This document shows, in pieces, positions 12,837 through 25,230 of a stretch of DNA of 64,000 nucleotides; position 1 is the first letter of the stretch, and each line of letters begins with the position of its first letter. The translations under genes were made by a program, and so were the position numbers. Source of the DNA: Drosophila miranda (lineage: Eukaryota; Arthropoda; Insecta; Diptera; Drosophilidae); the NCBI RefSeq assembly GCF_003369915.1, contig NW_022881603.1, positions 7,051,249 through 7,115,248 on the forward strand, read 5' to 3'. Under the pieces are notes generated by a model, which was not told where the DNA came from, made no database searches, and saw nothing but the letters and a program-made list of their open reading frames with translations.

Positions 12837-15800
12837 TGAAAGCGGGAGATCAACGCTCGGGACAGAAGCCCGCGAAGAAATGAACGATGGTCCACTAATC
12901 AATATAGAAATTAAGAATAATAGCCCGAATAAATTTAATAAAAATAGTTTGAAGTTCATACCGGCCGAAGAGAGGATGAGGAGATACATACAAATTCGAA
13001 ACCAGATCTTTGATGACAGGCAGCTGGAGGGGATGCGCGGTGTCAGTCGTAGACTCCAAAAGGCCCGTTCCAGATTTAAGGAAAGGCGACAGACTCGCAA
13101 AGAGGTGGCCGAGGCAGTCAGACGAGGAGCAGGACGCGATCCCAGAGTATTTTCCGAAGTGCAGATAAGAGGAAATCGGATTGCTGGACTCCTAGATACT
13201 GGGGCATCCGTTAGTGTCTTAGGAAAGGGCAGCCGTGAACTCCTTGCCGACCTCGAGGTGGAAATGGACAATTATGTCTCTATCATCAAGACAGCCTCTG
13301 GAGAAGACAGGTCCATAGTCGGCAAAACCAAACTCTGCGTAGGATATAACGGAATGAATAAAGAGATCTTGTTTTACGTATGCCCGTACCTAGAGCAAGC
13401 CATGTACCTGGGTATTGATTTCTAAAGATCCTTCGCGCTGGCTCCCACAGTCCTCGGAGAAGAGCCCAGTCGATCCAGCGAGGCCCAAGTAGGCGAGATC
13501 CAAATGTCACAAATCAGCCGGTACGCCGAACATCGCCAGGAGGACGTGGACGTGGAAGCTTGGACCCTGGAAGACACGGAAACCGAAGAGCTGGAGAAGG
13601 TAAAGAAGGAGTTTCTGACCTATGAGGATGCCGGATTAGGAACAACGACGGTAGAGCAGCATCGGATCCAGTTGATCGAGGGCGCAGAACCATTTAAAGA
13701 TCGGCATTACCCTCAATCCCCAGCGATGCAGGAGGTGATCTGGACCGAGGTGGATAAAATGCTGGAACTAGGAGTGATCGAGGTCAGCGATAGTCCATGG
13801 AGCAATCGGACGACGGTGGTGCGAAAGCCAAACAAAAATAGATTCTGTTTGGACGCGCGGAAACTGAATCAGCTCACCGTAAAAGATGCTTACCCTCTTC
13901 CTAGCATCGAGGGTATACTATCCAGGATTGACCAGACATATTACATTTCCAGCGTCGACCTCAAATTCGCATTCTGGCAAATTAAATTGGACCCAGAAAG
14001 CCGGAAGTGCACCGCATTTACCGTTGCAGGCCGTCCGCTGTATCAATTCGTGATGATGCCCTTCGGTCTGTGTAACGCTGCCCAGAGGTTATGCAGAGTG
14101 ATGGATAAGGTAATCCCGACTCAGCTCAGATCAAACGTTTTCGTTTATTTGGACGATCTTTTGGTGATAGCCCCGGATTTCCAGACGCATCTGCGATATC
14201 TGCGATTGGTGGCCCAGTGCCTGAAAAGAGCGAATTTGACGATAGGTCTAAAAAAATCCAAATTCTGCTTTAAGTCGCTGAAATACCTGGGGTTTATCAT
14301 CGGAGGCGGCACGCTGCAAATGGATCCCGATAGGGTTGTGGCTATACAAAAGATCCCGAGCCCGAGTTCAGTGAAGGAGCTACGGAGCTTCATAGGAACC
14401 GCAGGATGGTATAGGCGCTTCATCAAGGACTTCGCCACCATCGCGGTACCGTTAACAGATGCTCTGAAGAAGCATCCGCGCGGGAAGTTTTCCTTGCCAA
14501 CGGAAGCGAGGGCGGCCATAGAATGCCTGAAGAAGGCACTCACCACGGCTCCTGTATTAGTCCATGCCGACTTTAAACGCCATTTCTACATCCAGTGCGA
14601 CGCCTCAAATTTTGAAGTGGGAGCAGTGCTTTTTCAGCTGGATGATGACAAAGCAGAGCGCCCAGTGGCATTCTTTTCTTCCAAGCTAAACAAACATCAA
14701 ATAAATTATTCGGTAACGGAGAAAGAATGCTTAGCTGCGGTATTGGCGATTGAAAGATTCAGGCCATATGTGGAATTGATGCCGTTCACGGTAATCACTG
14801 ACCACGCCAGCCTTAAATGGCTAATGTCACTCAAGGACCTGAATGGGCGCCTAGCGAGATGGTCATTGCGGCTGCAGAGGTTCGACTTTGAGATCGAACA
14901 CCGCAAGGGAGTCGAAAATATAGTGGCGGATACACTATCGCGCTGCATCGAGGAGGTGGTCCTAGACCCAACGGAAATCCTCGGATTCCAGACGACGGAA
15001 TTCAAATCAACGGAATACCAGGAGTTGAAAGAAGAAATCTGCAGGAACAAAGAATTATTGCCTGACCTGCGAATAGACGGGGACCTGGTATTCAAGCGAA
15101 TGGGCTTCGCGCAAATCGACGACCAAGTGGAGGTTCCATGTGGAAATTATGGATTCCCGCGTCACTGACGAAAACACTCATCGCGAAGGCCCACGAAGAC
15201 CACACAGCTGGACACGGTGGAATGAAGAAGACCTTGCATAGGTTAAAAAGGCACTACTACTGGCCGGCGATGACGGCACAAGTGCGGGAATACGTCCGAA
15301 GCTGCACCGAATGCAAGGAATCCAAAGCTCCCAATTACCGTAGCCAAGTCGGGATCGGGCAGGAAGTGGTCACGGAGAGGCCATTCCAAAAGATCTACAT
15401 AGACTTCCTGGGAAAGTATCCCAGGTCAAAAAGGGGACAGGCCTGGATTGTCGTCGTCGTAGACCACTTTTCAAAATTTACCTTCTTGAAGGCGATGAGA
15501 GAGGCGACCGCTGCGAACGTCGTTCAATTCCTGGTGCAAGAGGTATTCTACAAATTCGGGGTGCCAGAGGTGATCCACTCCGACAACGGAAAGCAGCTCC
15601 TATCGAAGGCGTTCATGGACATGGTCAGCGGCTTCGGGATCCGACACATGCGCACAGCAGTCTACTCGCCGCAAAGCAATGCAGCCGAGAGAGTAAATCG
15701 GACGATACTCGCTGCAATAAGGACGTATTTGGAAAAGGATCACAGAGACTGGGACATCTACCTACCGGAGATCGAAGTTTCAATCCGTGACTCGGTGCAC

Positions 15801-16238
15801 GAAGCCACAGGCGTAACGCCGTTTTTCGCTGTATTTGGACAACAGATGTTTCTGAATGGGAACTGCTATAAGCTGGCGAGGAAGCTGCAGTCTTTGACGG
15901 AACATGAAGTGCACGCATTAGATCCCGCGGATAAGCGACACCTCATTCGCGAGCAAATTAAACGCAGCCTACACCAAGCGTATGAGCGGAGCAGCCAGCG
16001 ATACAACAAACGGGCCCGAGTCTTTTTCGCCAGACCTGGCCAAGAAGTCTACAGGCGCAACTTCACCCTCAGCGACTTTGGCAAAAGCTACAACGCCAAG
16101 TTCGCCCGGAAATTCCTAAAATGCAGAGTCGTACGTCCGGTAGGGAATAACGCCTACGAGCTGGAGGAGCTGTCGGGGAGGCCGGGTGGGGATTTTTCAC
16201 GCCAAAGACCTAAAATTGTAGCGAAAACTTCAGACTGA
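12820..16238 (+). pseudogene. pol: Element 1 unit C pol, broken
   Basis: Protease (DTGAS near 13,200) ends at a TAA (13,423-13,425), in the same Trp codon that is TGA in unit B and TGG in unit D. RT (YLDD near 14,150) and RNase H are open from 13,504 to about 15,130. Loss of one A in GTGGAAGG near 15,131 then shifts the frame. The integrase frame is open from 15,138 and keeps HHCC and DDE motifs. An extra G near 16,186 replaces the C-terminal HAKDLKL ending. The upstream part of this pol reads across the end of the deleted gag. Confidence 0.9.
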
Positions 16239-16287
16239 GTCAGAAACAAGGGAAACGCACTCACGTAGGGAATATCCGATCAGTGGG

Positions 16288-17808
16288 TGTAAGCCTACGT
16301 TGGGCGCTGCAAGATCCTAGGCACCGTAATGTCCGGGAAGGCCAGCAGTTTTAGGGAAACGTGTAACTCTTCGATGTTTGCGAATAATTCTCCGGCCATG
16401 GTCGCTCGAATTTTCGCTAGGGGTTGCATGCGAAGATATCGATAGGTGATACCCCATAGAAGCGGTGAGGAGGAAAGAAGTTTGAACAGAGTGGCAAGGC
16501 CAAAATTTAAGGGGAAAAGGTTAGCGAAGAGTGGCGCCACCTGGTCCTGGAGAGTGAGAGTTCCGCGCGCTCTCCGGAGCCGTTATGAGAGAAGATATCC
16601 GATCTCATCCCATAACGGAGTCCCGAAGCCAACTCACCCATACCCCAAAGAAAAGAGAGCCGCCAGCAGCCCGAATCAGGCCATGCCCTTGAACCTAGTT
16701 CAAGGGCGATAGAAGAGAGAGCGATGGGGATCAGCGGCCCGGGAGCATTAAACAGAGCAGCTAAGCCAAGAGGGGGTTCAGAGAAAGAAATTCCCGCAAC
16801 GGAGGAGCCTGCGCGCCGGACATAGTGATCTAGTGATTTTTTTTGTTCTGAAAGAAAAAGTGAGTGGGATGAGGATGGAGTAGTGGCCATCACCCTGAAA
16901 AAAAAAGATAAATAAATCTGTGATTCCAGGGGATCCAGATCAGTGAGAGACCAGAGAGACCGCTAGTCCTAGCGGGACGGGAAAGAGACCCAAGAAGCAT
17001 AAGAGTGAGTCCGCTCCAGAGGGGGGAGTAAAGAAACCCCAAATTTATTCTTTTTGTTGGCCAATCCGTAGGGAATAGGTCACAGCTCCGCCATCCTGGC
17101 TTGCTTTTTGCTGGGCTCGAATACACAATCCTGGCCACATAGTGCGGGTCCCTCGCCCATTTAGGGAGAGAAAAAAAATCATCAATCAACTTATTTACTC
17201 CCATTATTTATTTTTGTTAGACGTCTCCATTTATACATATGTATATGGAAATCCCCTAATTTAAGTCCGTCCATATTATATCTATAAGTAACTTATTTAT
17301 ATTTATTATATTAATTATTTCTATTTATCTATTTATTTATTAACCGCCCGTAGTGATAAGATGAGGGGGGTATGAATAGGCAGGCTTAGTGTAGCGATGA
17401 TACCGTGTAAAATTAGGAAATTGAAGTGAAAATTATAACGAAGAAAATGAATTGCTAAGCGTTTCATATGGGGGGAAGAGGAGCCACAGCAACGAGAGGG
17501 TAAGGCTGCTGCACATGGCAGGGAGATCCAAAACGTTGTTATTCAGATCTCAGGTAGGGAGGGTACGTCAGGGGTAAAAACATCGACACCTCGACCTGGT
17601 CCACGTCTGTGTTGAAGGAAGTTACTGTAATGTTGTTTGTCGAGTAGAGTCCGTTTGCAGTTTTTTTTGTCGGTTACTTTTGTTGTTTCAATTTGTTCGA
17701 GATGTCCAATTAGTTGGTATATTGTGCGACCTGAGGGCTTGGGAAGTACCCAGCCCTGGGATGACTGGCTAGCCGGCCTTGCCCCGAAGAAAACAAAGGT
17801 TCGTAACA
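16288..17808 (+). repeat. Element 1 LTR3 (long form, ~1,521 bp)
   Basis: Same ends as LTR1/2, but with an AT-rich segment at about 17,234-17,412 that the two upstream LTRs lack. It also has a small rearrangement near 16,955-16,970 (AGAGAGACCGCTAGTCC) compared with the others. Confidence 0.88.
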
Positions 17809-18726
17809 ATAATGGCGCCCAATCTGAGACAGGGAAGTGGACTCGCAGTCCTGGCTCTACCATCAAAGAGGGAGAGTACGGATGCGAATCACACAGACGT
17901 CGAAGAAAGTATAAATATCCAGCAGAGAAGATAGATCCCGAGTGGTATTTTGCAATCTGGGGTCCATCGGTGTTCTGGTGGCCTGTGAGGGACTCGACGA
18001 GCACGGCGCTGAGGGATCTGAGGATGCAAAGAAAATCCACAAAGTAAAAAGTTTTTTTTGGTGTTTGATGATTCGGCACTTATCTGACAACGGGAAGCAG
18101 GAAATCTCAATAGGGGATTTGGTTTGGCACTGGCAGAGGAGAATCCACAAGCCAGTTAGCAACCGGCCCGGTGCCTGCTGTGCAAAATGAGAACCTGAAG
18201 AAGAAAAAAGAAATACCCGAAGTTAGGATATGGCCAGAAAGATTTCTGTTTTTCGCTTCCCCTGCTTACCGCTGGATGCAGTCGGGAGGGTAGATTCTCA
18301 ATGAGATTTTTGTTCTGAGTGGCCCGTGGGGACAGAAGTCGGCCACGCGTTGCACTCGGAGCAGCTACAACATCTCGCAACGGGCATTCAGTAGGGAAAT
18401 AGGCGGAAACAGCGACTGTAGGAAAGTGAGCGCCCTTGACTCTTAATCTTCCAAGGAAGATAAGATTAGTCAACAGCGCTCGCAAAGTTCTAGACGTTGG
18501 ACAGGTAAAGACGTAGAACACCATGTGCGGAGTTGGCCCTAGTAGTAGTTGTGGTTCCTTTCCCCCTTATTATTGTTTTGCCGTATTAAGTGTTTTTGTG
18601 CTGAAGATCAGTGAGCTAGCGTTATAGGTAGTGTTTATGCGATTGTTCTGAAAGAAAAATAGATAATTGTAGTGAATAAAAAGATAAGTAGGATAGTTCG
18701 AGGTAGGGAAATATAGGGCCAAGGTG
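17809..18726 (+). other. Untranslated leader of unit D
   Basis: Matches the B and C leaders with small deletions near 18,000. No gene seen. Confidence 0.6.
17813..17830 (+). promoter_or_regulatory. Primer-binding site, unit D
   Basis: The same 18-nt site as in units B and C. Confidence 0.7.
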
Positions 18727-20160
18727 ATGAGCGCGTACAACTTGCGGTCTAAACAGAAAATGTCCCGCAGGACTCCTCCACCAGGTAACCTCCAAGGACA
18801 GATGCAAGACGGTGACACACAGGGCGCTGAGGGGCGTGGAGACGACAGCTGGAATTTTCCAGGCCAATCCAACGCACTGCCCTCCGAGATTCTCTCAGGA
18901 GTAAATGTCGCCATAGCGCAAGCACAGGAGACGTGGAGAGGCAGCATGGCAGATACCCTGAGTAAGACGCTGCAGGAGGAGATCCGTCGCGGCTTTATGG
19001 AGCTCATGGGGGCCATAACAGAGGTGATGGCGCCTCTGCGCCAGAACGTGGAATTGATCCAAGACCTGAGATTGGAAAGAGACCAGAAGGAAATCAAGGA
19101 TAATAACGGCGATCAGCAGCCTCTAGCTCACCCCAGGCAGAAGCCGAACACAGGGACCATTCCCAAAAGGTCGCCTCCAAGGAAGCCGGTGAGGTTGAGC
19201 CAGAACTGGCGCCGAGGAATAGGCGAGGCGGACCTGGATCCAGGTGCTGGAAGGCAGAGACGGGAGACATCAGGAGACGGCGGAGGTCCAACAGATCTGC
19301 CACCATTTGAAAGGAGAGATGATTGGAGACTAGCGAGATAAGGACGCGTCGACAAAGGGGAAATCCACTTCGACGGAGACCCAAATAAGATGACGGTGCA
19401 GGACTTCGTGTTCAGGGTCGAGTTCCTTCGTAGGCAGAACCGACGGTCGTGGGACGAGGTCCTTGACGACTTTCACCATCTCGTCAAAGGACAAGCGGCG
19501 GAGTGGTATTGGCAATTTGTCCGAGAACGGCCTCCGGAAGTATGGGAGGATTTGAAGGACGAGTTGGTGTCCCGGTTCCGAGCAGTGGGTGGCGAGTTCG
19601 AGCGGCTACGCACCTTGCATGAGCGACGACAACAATCTGGCGAATCTGTGGAAGAGTACTTTAGAGCGATGCGCAGGCTGGCAGCTAGACTCACCACATC
19701 TTTGGTTGAGTCCGAAATGGTGCGAGTCTTGAAGAAGGGACTCGATGACGAGATCGCCCGCTACGTTTACGCGATCCGAGTCCGAATCGTGGAGCAGCTG
19801 AGGGAAGAGTGCCTGGAAGTGGAGTACCACTTTCGCGGACGCGAGCAGAAGTCGACGTTCCGTCCTGCGGCGAAATTCCATTCAGCCGGGAAGCGAGTGG
19901 AGGAGTTTCTGGATGAAGACGAAGCAAGGATAGTAGAAGAAACTCACCTGGCGAACAAACCCAGGCTGTGTTGCTGGAATTGCGGCCAGTTCGACCACGG
20001 GTTCCGAGACTTCGTGGCGAAGGAACGCAAAATATTTTGTTACCGCTGCGGAAAGCCAGAAATGTTTACTCCAACGTGTCCAAATTGCTCGGGAAACGCA
20101 CGATCGGGCATGATGAAAGCGGGAGATCAGCGCTCGGGACAGAAGCCCGCGAAGAAATGA
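18727..20160 (+). pseudogene. gag: Element 1 unit D gag (one nonsense codon)
   Basis: ATG at 18,727. Same domain order as unit B, with two in-frame deletions (near 19,171 and 19,905). A Trp codon has become TAA at 19,339-19,341, just before the gag core. The frame is then open to TGA at 20,160. The first knuckle reads CWNCGQFDHGFRDF, so its last zinc ligand Cys is replaced by Phe. The second Cys cluster is intact. The slippery heptamer G-GGA-AAC sits at 20,091-20,097, 61 nt before the stop. Confidence 0.88.
20091..20097 (+). promoter_or_regulatory. Candidate -1 frameshift heptamer G-GGA-AAC, unit D
   Basis: Same position and phase as in unit B. The downstream CGGGC/GCCCG pairing is preserved. 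After the slip the pol frame is open without interruption. Confidence 0.65.
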
Positions 20161-23100
20161 ACGATGGTCCACTAATCAATATAGAAATTAAGAATAATAG
20201 CCCGAATAAATTTAATAAAAATAGTTTGAAGTTCATACCGGCCGAAGAGAGGATGAGGAGATACATACAAATTCGAAACCAGATCTTTGATGACAGGCAG
20301 CTGGAGGGGATGCGCGGTGTCAGTCGTAGACTCCAAAAGGCCCGTTCCAGATTTAAGGAAAGGCGACAGACTCGCAAAGAGGTGGCCGAGGCAGTCAGAC
20401 GAGGAGCAGGACGCGATCCCAGAGTATTTGCCGAAGTGCAGATAAGAGGACATCGGATTGCTGGACTCCTAGATACTGGGGCATCCGTTAGTGTCTTAGG
20501 AAAGGGCAGCCGTGAACTCCTTGCCGACCTCGAGGTGGAAATGGAAAATTATGTCTCTATCATCAAGACAGCCTCTGGAGAAGACAGGTCCATAGTCGGC
20601 AAAACCAAACTCTGCGTAGGATATAACGGAATGAATAAAGAGATCTTGTTTTACGTATGCCCGTACCTAGAGCAAGCCATGTACCTGGGTATTGATTTCT
20701 GGAGATCCTTCGCGCTGGCTCCCACAGTCCTCGAAGAAGAGCCCAGTCGATCCAGCGAGGCCCAAGTAGGCGAGATCCAAATGTCACAAATCAGCCAGTA
20801 CGCCGAACATCGCCAGGAGGACGTGGACGTGGAAGCTTGGACCCTGGAAGACACGGAAACCGAAGAGCTGGAGAAGGTAAAGAAGGAGTTTCTGACCTAT
20901 GAGGATGCCGGATTAGGAACAACGACGGTAGAGCAGCATCGGATCCAGTTGATCGAGGGCGCAGAACCATTTAAAGATCGGCATTACCCTCAATCCCCAG
21001 CGATGCAGGAGGTGATCTGGACCGAGGTGGATAAAATGCTGGAACTAGGAGTGATCGAGGTCAGCGATAGTCCATGGAGCAATCGGACGACGGTGGTGCG
21101 AAAGCCAAACAAAAATAGATTCTGTTTGGACGCGCGGAAACTGAATCAGCTCACCGTAAAAGATGCTTACCCTCTTCCTAGCATCGAGGGTATACTATCC
21201 AGGATTGACCAGACATATTACATTTCCAGCGTCGACCTCAAATTCGCATTCTGGCAAATTAAATTGGACCCAGAAAGCCGGAAGTGCACCGCATTTACCG
21301 TTGCAGGCCGTCCGCTGTATCAATTCGTGAAGATGCCCTTCGGTCTGTGTAACGCTGCCCAGAGGTTATGCAGAGTGATGGATAAGGTAATCCCGACTCA
21401 GCTCAGATCAAACGTTTTCGTTTATTTGGACGATCTTTTGGTGATAGCCCCGGATTTCCAGACGCATCTGCGATATCTGCGATTGGTGGCCCAGTGCCTG
21501 AAAAGAGCAAATTTGACGATAGGTCTAAAAAAATCCAAATTCTGCTTTAAGTCGCTGAAATACCTGGGGTTTATCATCGGAGGCGGCACGCTGCAAATGG
21601 ATCCCGATAGGGTTGTGACTATACAAAAGATCCCGAGCCCGAGTTCAGTGAAGGAGCTACGGAGCTTCATAGGAACCGCAGGATGGTATAGGCGCTTCAT
21701 CAAGGACTTCGCCACCATCGCGGTACCGTTAACAGATGCTCTGAAGAAGCATCCGCGCGGGAAGTTTTCCTTGCCAACGGAAGCGAGGGCGGCCATAGAA
21801 TCCCTGAAGAAGGCACTCACCACGGCTCCTGTATTAGTCCATGCCGACTTTAAACGCCATTTCTACATCCAGTGCGACGCCTCAAATTTTGAAGTGGGAG
21901 CAGTGCTTTTTCAGCTGGATGATGACAAAGCAGAGCGCCCAGTGGCATTCTTTTCTTCCAAGCTAAACAAACATCAAATAAATTATTCGGTAACGGAGAA
22001 AGAATGCTTAGCTGCGGTATTGGCGATTGAAAGATTCAGGCCATATGTGGAATTGATGCCGTTCACGGTAATCACTGACCACGCCAGCCTTAAATGGCTA
22101 ATGTCACTCAAGGACCTGAATGGGCGCCTATCGAGATGGTCATTGCGGCTGCAGAGGTTCGACTTTGAGATCGAACACCGCAAGGGAGTCGAAAATATAG
22201 TGGCGGATACACTATCGCGCTGCATCGAGGAGGTGGTCCTAGACCCAACGGAAATCCTCGGATTCCAGACGACGGAATTCAAATCAACGGAATACCAGGA
22301 GTTGAAAGAAGAAATCTGCAGGAACAAAGAATTATTGCCTGACCTGCGAATAGACAGGGACCTGGTATTCAAGCGAATGGGCTTCGCGCAAATCGACGAC
22401 CAAGTGGAAGGTTCCATGTGGAAATTATGGATTCCCGCGTCACTGACGAAAACCCTCATCGCGAAGGCCCACGAAGACCACACAACTGGACACGGTGGAA
22501 TGAAGAAGACCTTGCATAGGTTAAAAAGGCACTACTACTGGCCGGCGATGACGGCACAAGTGCGGGAATACGTCCGAAGCTGCACCGAATGCAAGGAATC
22601 CAAAGCTCCCAATTACCGTAGCCAAGTCGGGATCGGGCAGGAAGTGGTCACGGAGAGGCCATTCCAAAAGATCTACATAGACTTCCTGGGAAAGTATCCC
22701 AGGTCAAAAAGGGGACAGGCCTGGATTGTCGTCGTCGTAGACCACTTTTCAAAATTTACCTTCTTGAAGGCGATGAGAGAGGCGACCGCTGCGAACGTCG
22801 TTCAATTCCTGGTGCAAGAGGTATTCTACAAATTCGGGGTGCCAGAGGTGATCCACTCCGACAACGGAAAGCAGTTCCTATCGAAGGCGTTCATGGACAT
22901 GGTCAGCGGCTTCGGGATCCGACACATGCGCACAGCAGTCTACTCGCCGCAAAGCAATGCAGCCGAGATAGTAAATCGGACGATACTCGCTGCAATAAGG
23001 ACGTATTTGGAAAAGGATCACAGAGACTGGGACATTTACCTACCGGAGATCGAAGTTTCAATCCGTGACTCGGTGCACCAAGCCACAGGCGTAACGTATT

Positions 23101-23485
23101 TGGACAACAGATGTTTCTGAATGGGAACTGCTATAAGCTGGCGAGGAAGCTGCAGTCTTTGACGGAACATGAAGTGCACGCATTAGATCCCGCGGATAAG
23201 CGACACCTCATTCGCGAGCAAATTAAACGCAGCCTACACCAAGCGTATGAGCGGAGCAGCCAGCGATACAACAAACGGGCCCGAGTCTTTTTCGCCAGAC
23301 CTGGCCAAGAAGTCTACAGGCGCAACTTCACCCTCAGCGACTTTGGCAAAAGCTACAACGCCAAGTTCGCCCGGAAATTCCTAAAATGCAGAGTCGTACG
23401 TCCAGTAGGGAATAACGCCTACGAGCTGGAGGATCTGTCGGGGAGGCCGGGGGGGATTTTTCACGCCAAAGACCTAAAATTGTAG
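20097..23485 (+). pseudogene. pol: Element 1 unit D pol, nearly complete PR-RT-RH-IN
   Basis: Best-preserved pol of the array, uninterrupted from the slip site to 23,120. Protease LLDTGASVS near 20,465 continues into FWRSF without the stops of units B and C. The RT YLDD motif is near 21,425. RNase H runs from FYIQCDAS to TDHASLKWL. Integrase has HEDHTTGHGG/CTECKES for zinc binding and YIDFLG, HSDNGKQF and NAAEIVNR for catalysis. The residue after the catalytic Glu is Ile where the other copies have Arg. A 13-bp deletion near 23,096 shifts the frame, and the C-terminal domain continues at 23,111-23,485. Confidence 0.92.
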
Positions 23486-23551
23486 CGAAAACTTCAGACT
23501 GAGTCAGAAACAAGGGAAACGCACTCACGTAGGGAATATCCGATCAGTGGG

Positions 23552-24811
23552 TGTAAGCCTACGTTGTGCGCTGCAAGATCCTAGGCTCCGTAATGTCCGG
23601 GAAGGCCAGCAGTTTTAGGTAAACGTGTAATTATTCGATTTTTGCGAATAATTCTCCGGCCATGGTCGCTCGAATTTTCGCTAGGTGTTGCATGCGAAGT
23701 TATCGATAGGTGATACCCCATAGAAGCGGTGAGGAGGAAAGAAGTTTGAACAGAGTGGCAAGGCCAAAATTTAAGGGGAAAAGGTTAGCGAAGAGTGGCG
23801 CCACCTGGTCCTGGAGAGTGAGAGTTCCGCGCGCTCTCCGGAGCCGTTATGAGAGAAGATATCCGATCTCATCCCATAACGGAGTCCCGAAGCCAACTCA
23901 CCCATACCCCAAAGAAAAGAGAGCCGCCAGCAGCCCGAATCAGGCCATGCGCTAGAACCTCGTTCAAGGGCGATAGAAGAGAGAGCGATGGGGATCAGCG
24001 GCCCGGGAGCATTAAACAGAGCAGCTAAGCCAAGAGGGGGTTCAGAGAAAGAAATTCCCGCAACGGAGGAGCATGCGCGCAGGACATAGTGATCTAGTGA
24101 TTCTTTTTGTTCTGAAAGAAAAAGTGAGTGGGATGAGGATGGAGTAGTGGCCATCACCCTGAAAAAAAAGATAAATAAATCTGTGATTCCAGGGGATCCA
24201 GATCAGTGAGAGACCAGGAACCAGGACTAGCGGGACGGGAAAGAGACCCAAGAAGCATAAGAGTGAGTCCGCTCCAGAGGGGGGAGTAAAGAAACCCCAA
24301 ATTAATTATTTTTGTTGGCCAATCCGTAGGGAATAGGTCACAGCTCCGCCATCCTGGCTTGCTTTTTGCTGGGCTCGAATACACAATCCTGGCCACATAG
24401 TGCGGGTCCCTCGCCCATTTAGGGAGAGAAAAAAAATCATCAATCAACTTATTTACTCCCATTATTTATTTTTGTTAGACGTCTCCATTTATACATATGT
24501 ATATGGAAATCCCCTAATTTAAGTCCGTACATATTATATCTATATGTAACTTATTTATATTTATTATATTAATTATTTATATTTATCTATTTATTTATTA
24601 ACCGCCCGTAGTGATAAGATGAGGGGGTATGAATAGGTAGGCTTAGTGTAGCGATGATACCGTGTAAAATTAGGAAATTGAAGTGAAAATTATAACGAAG
24701 AAAATGAATTGCTAAGCGTTTCATATGGGGGGAAGAGGAGCCACAGCAACGAGAGGGTAAGGCTGCTGCACATGGCAGGGAGATCCAAAACGTTGTTATT
24801 CAGATCTCAGG
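23552..24811 (+). repeat. Element 1 LTR4, left part (long form), interrupted
   Basis: Starts TGTAAGCC like the other LTRs and includes the AT-rich segment of LTR3. It stops at CAGATCTCAG, where the other LTRs continue GTAGGGAGG. The remainder is found 6.2 kb away at 30,986. Confidence 0.85.
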
Positions 24812-24814
24812 GGG

Positions 24815-25050
24815 TAGCGACATATCTCCGACGACATATCTCCGCCGATCCACAAACGACATATCTCCTCGCGAAATTATGTCGTTTTAAAGCGACATAC
24901 CTCCGCACGGAGATATGTCGTCTCAAAACGTCATAGCTCCGCGCGGAGATATGTCGTTTGTGGAACGGCGGAGATATGTCGTTTCAAAACGTCATATCTC
25001 CGCGCGGAGATATGTCGTTTGTGACACGGCGGAGATATGTCGTTTCGAAA
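24815..25050. repeat. Left Foldback arm: palindromic ~61-bp repeats
   Basis: Repeated GGAGATATGTCG and its complement. At 24,993-25,014 an 11-bp half-site (CATATCTCCGC) is followed directly by its exact reverse complement. A one-mismatch version begins 61 bp earlier at 24,932, and another lies near 24,900. Confidence 0.85.
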
Positions 25051-25230
25051 CCACTTAAGTCCGCCAGAAAATAATTAACTAATTTCGCATGTAAAATACA
25101 CTTATATTTTTTTGACAGCATTTCATTTTATAACATGATTTTATTGAAATTAAAAAATGTGCAATAGTCCAAATACACAGAAATCATAATAGAAGTTTTC
25201 TTAAATTTTGTCGTTCTTAACTTACACAAG

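Noticed and set aside
24815..25050. CRISPR-like regular repeats
   Set aside because: The context is a eukaryotic transposon. Repeats are palindromic arms without unique spacers, and there are no cas genes.
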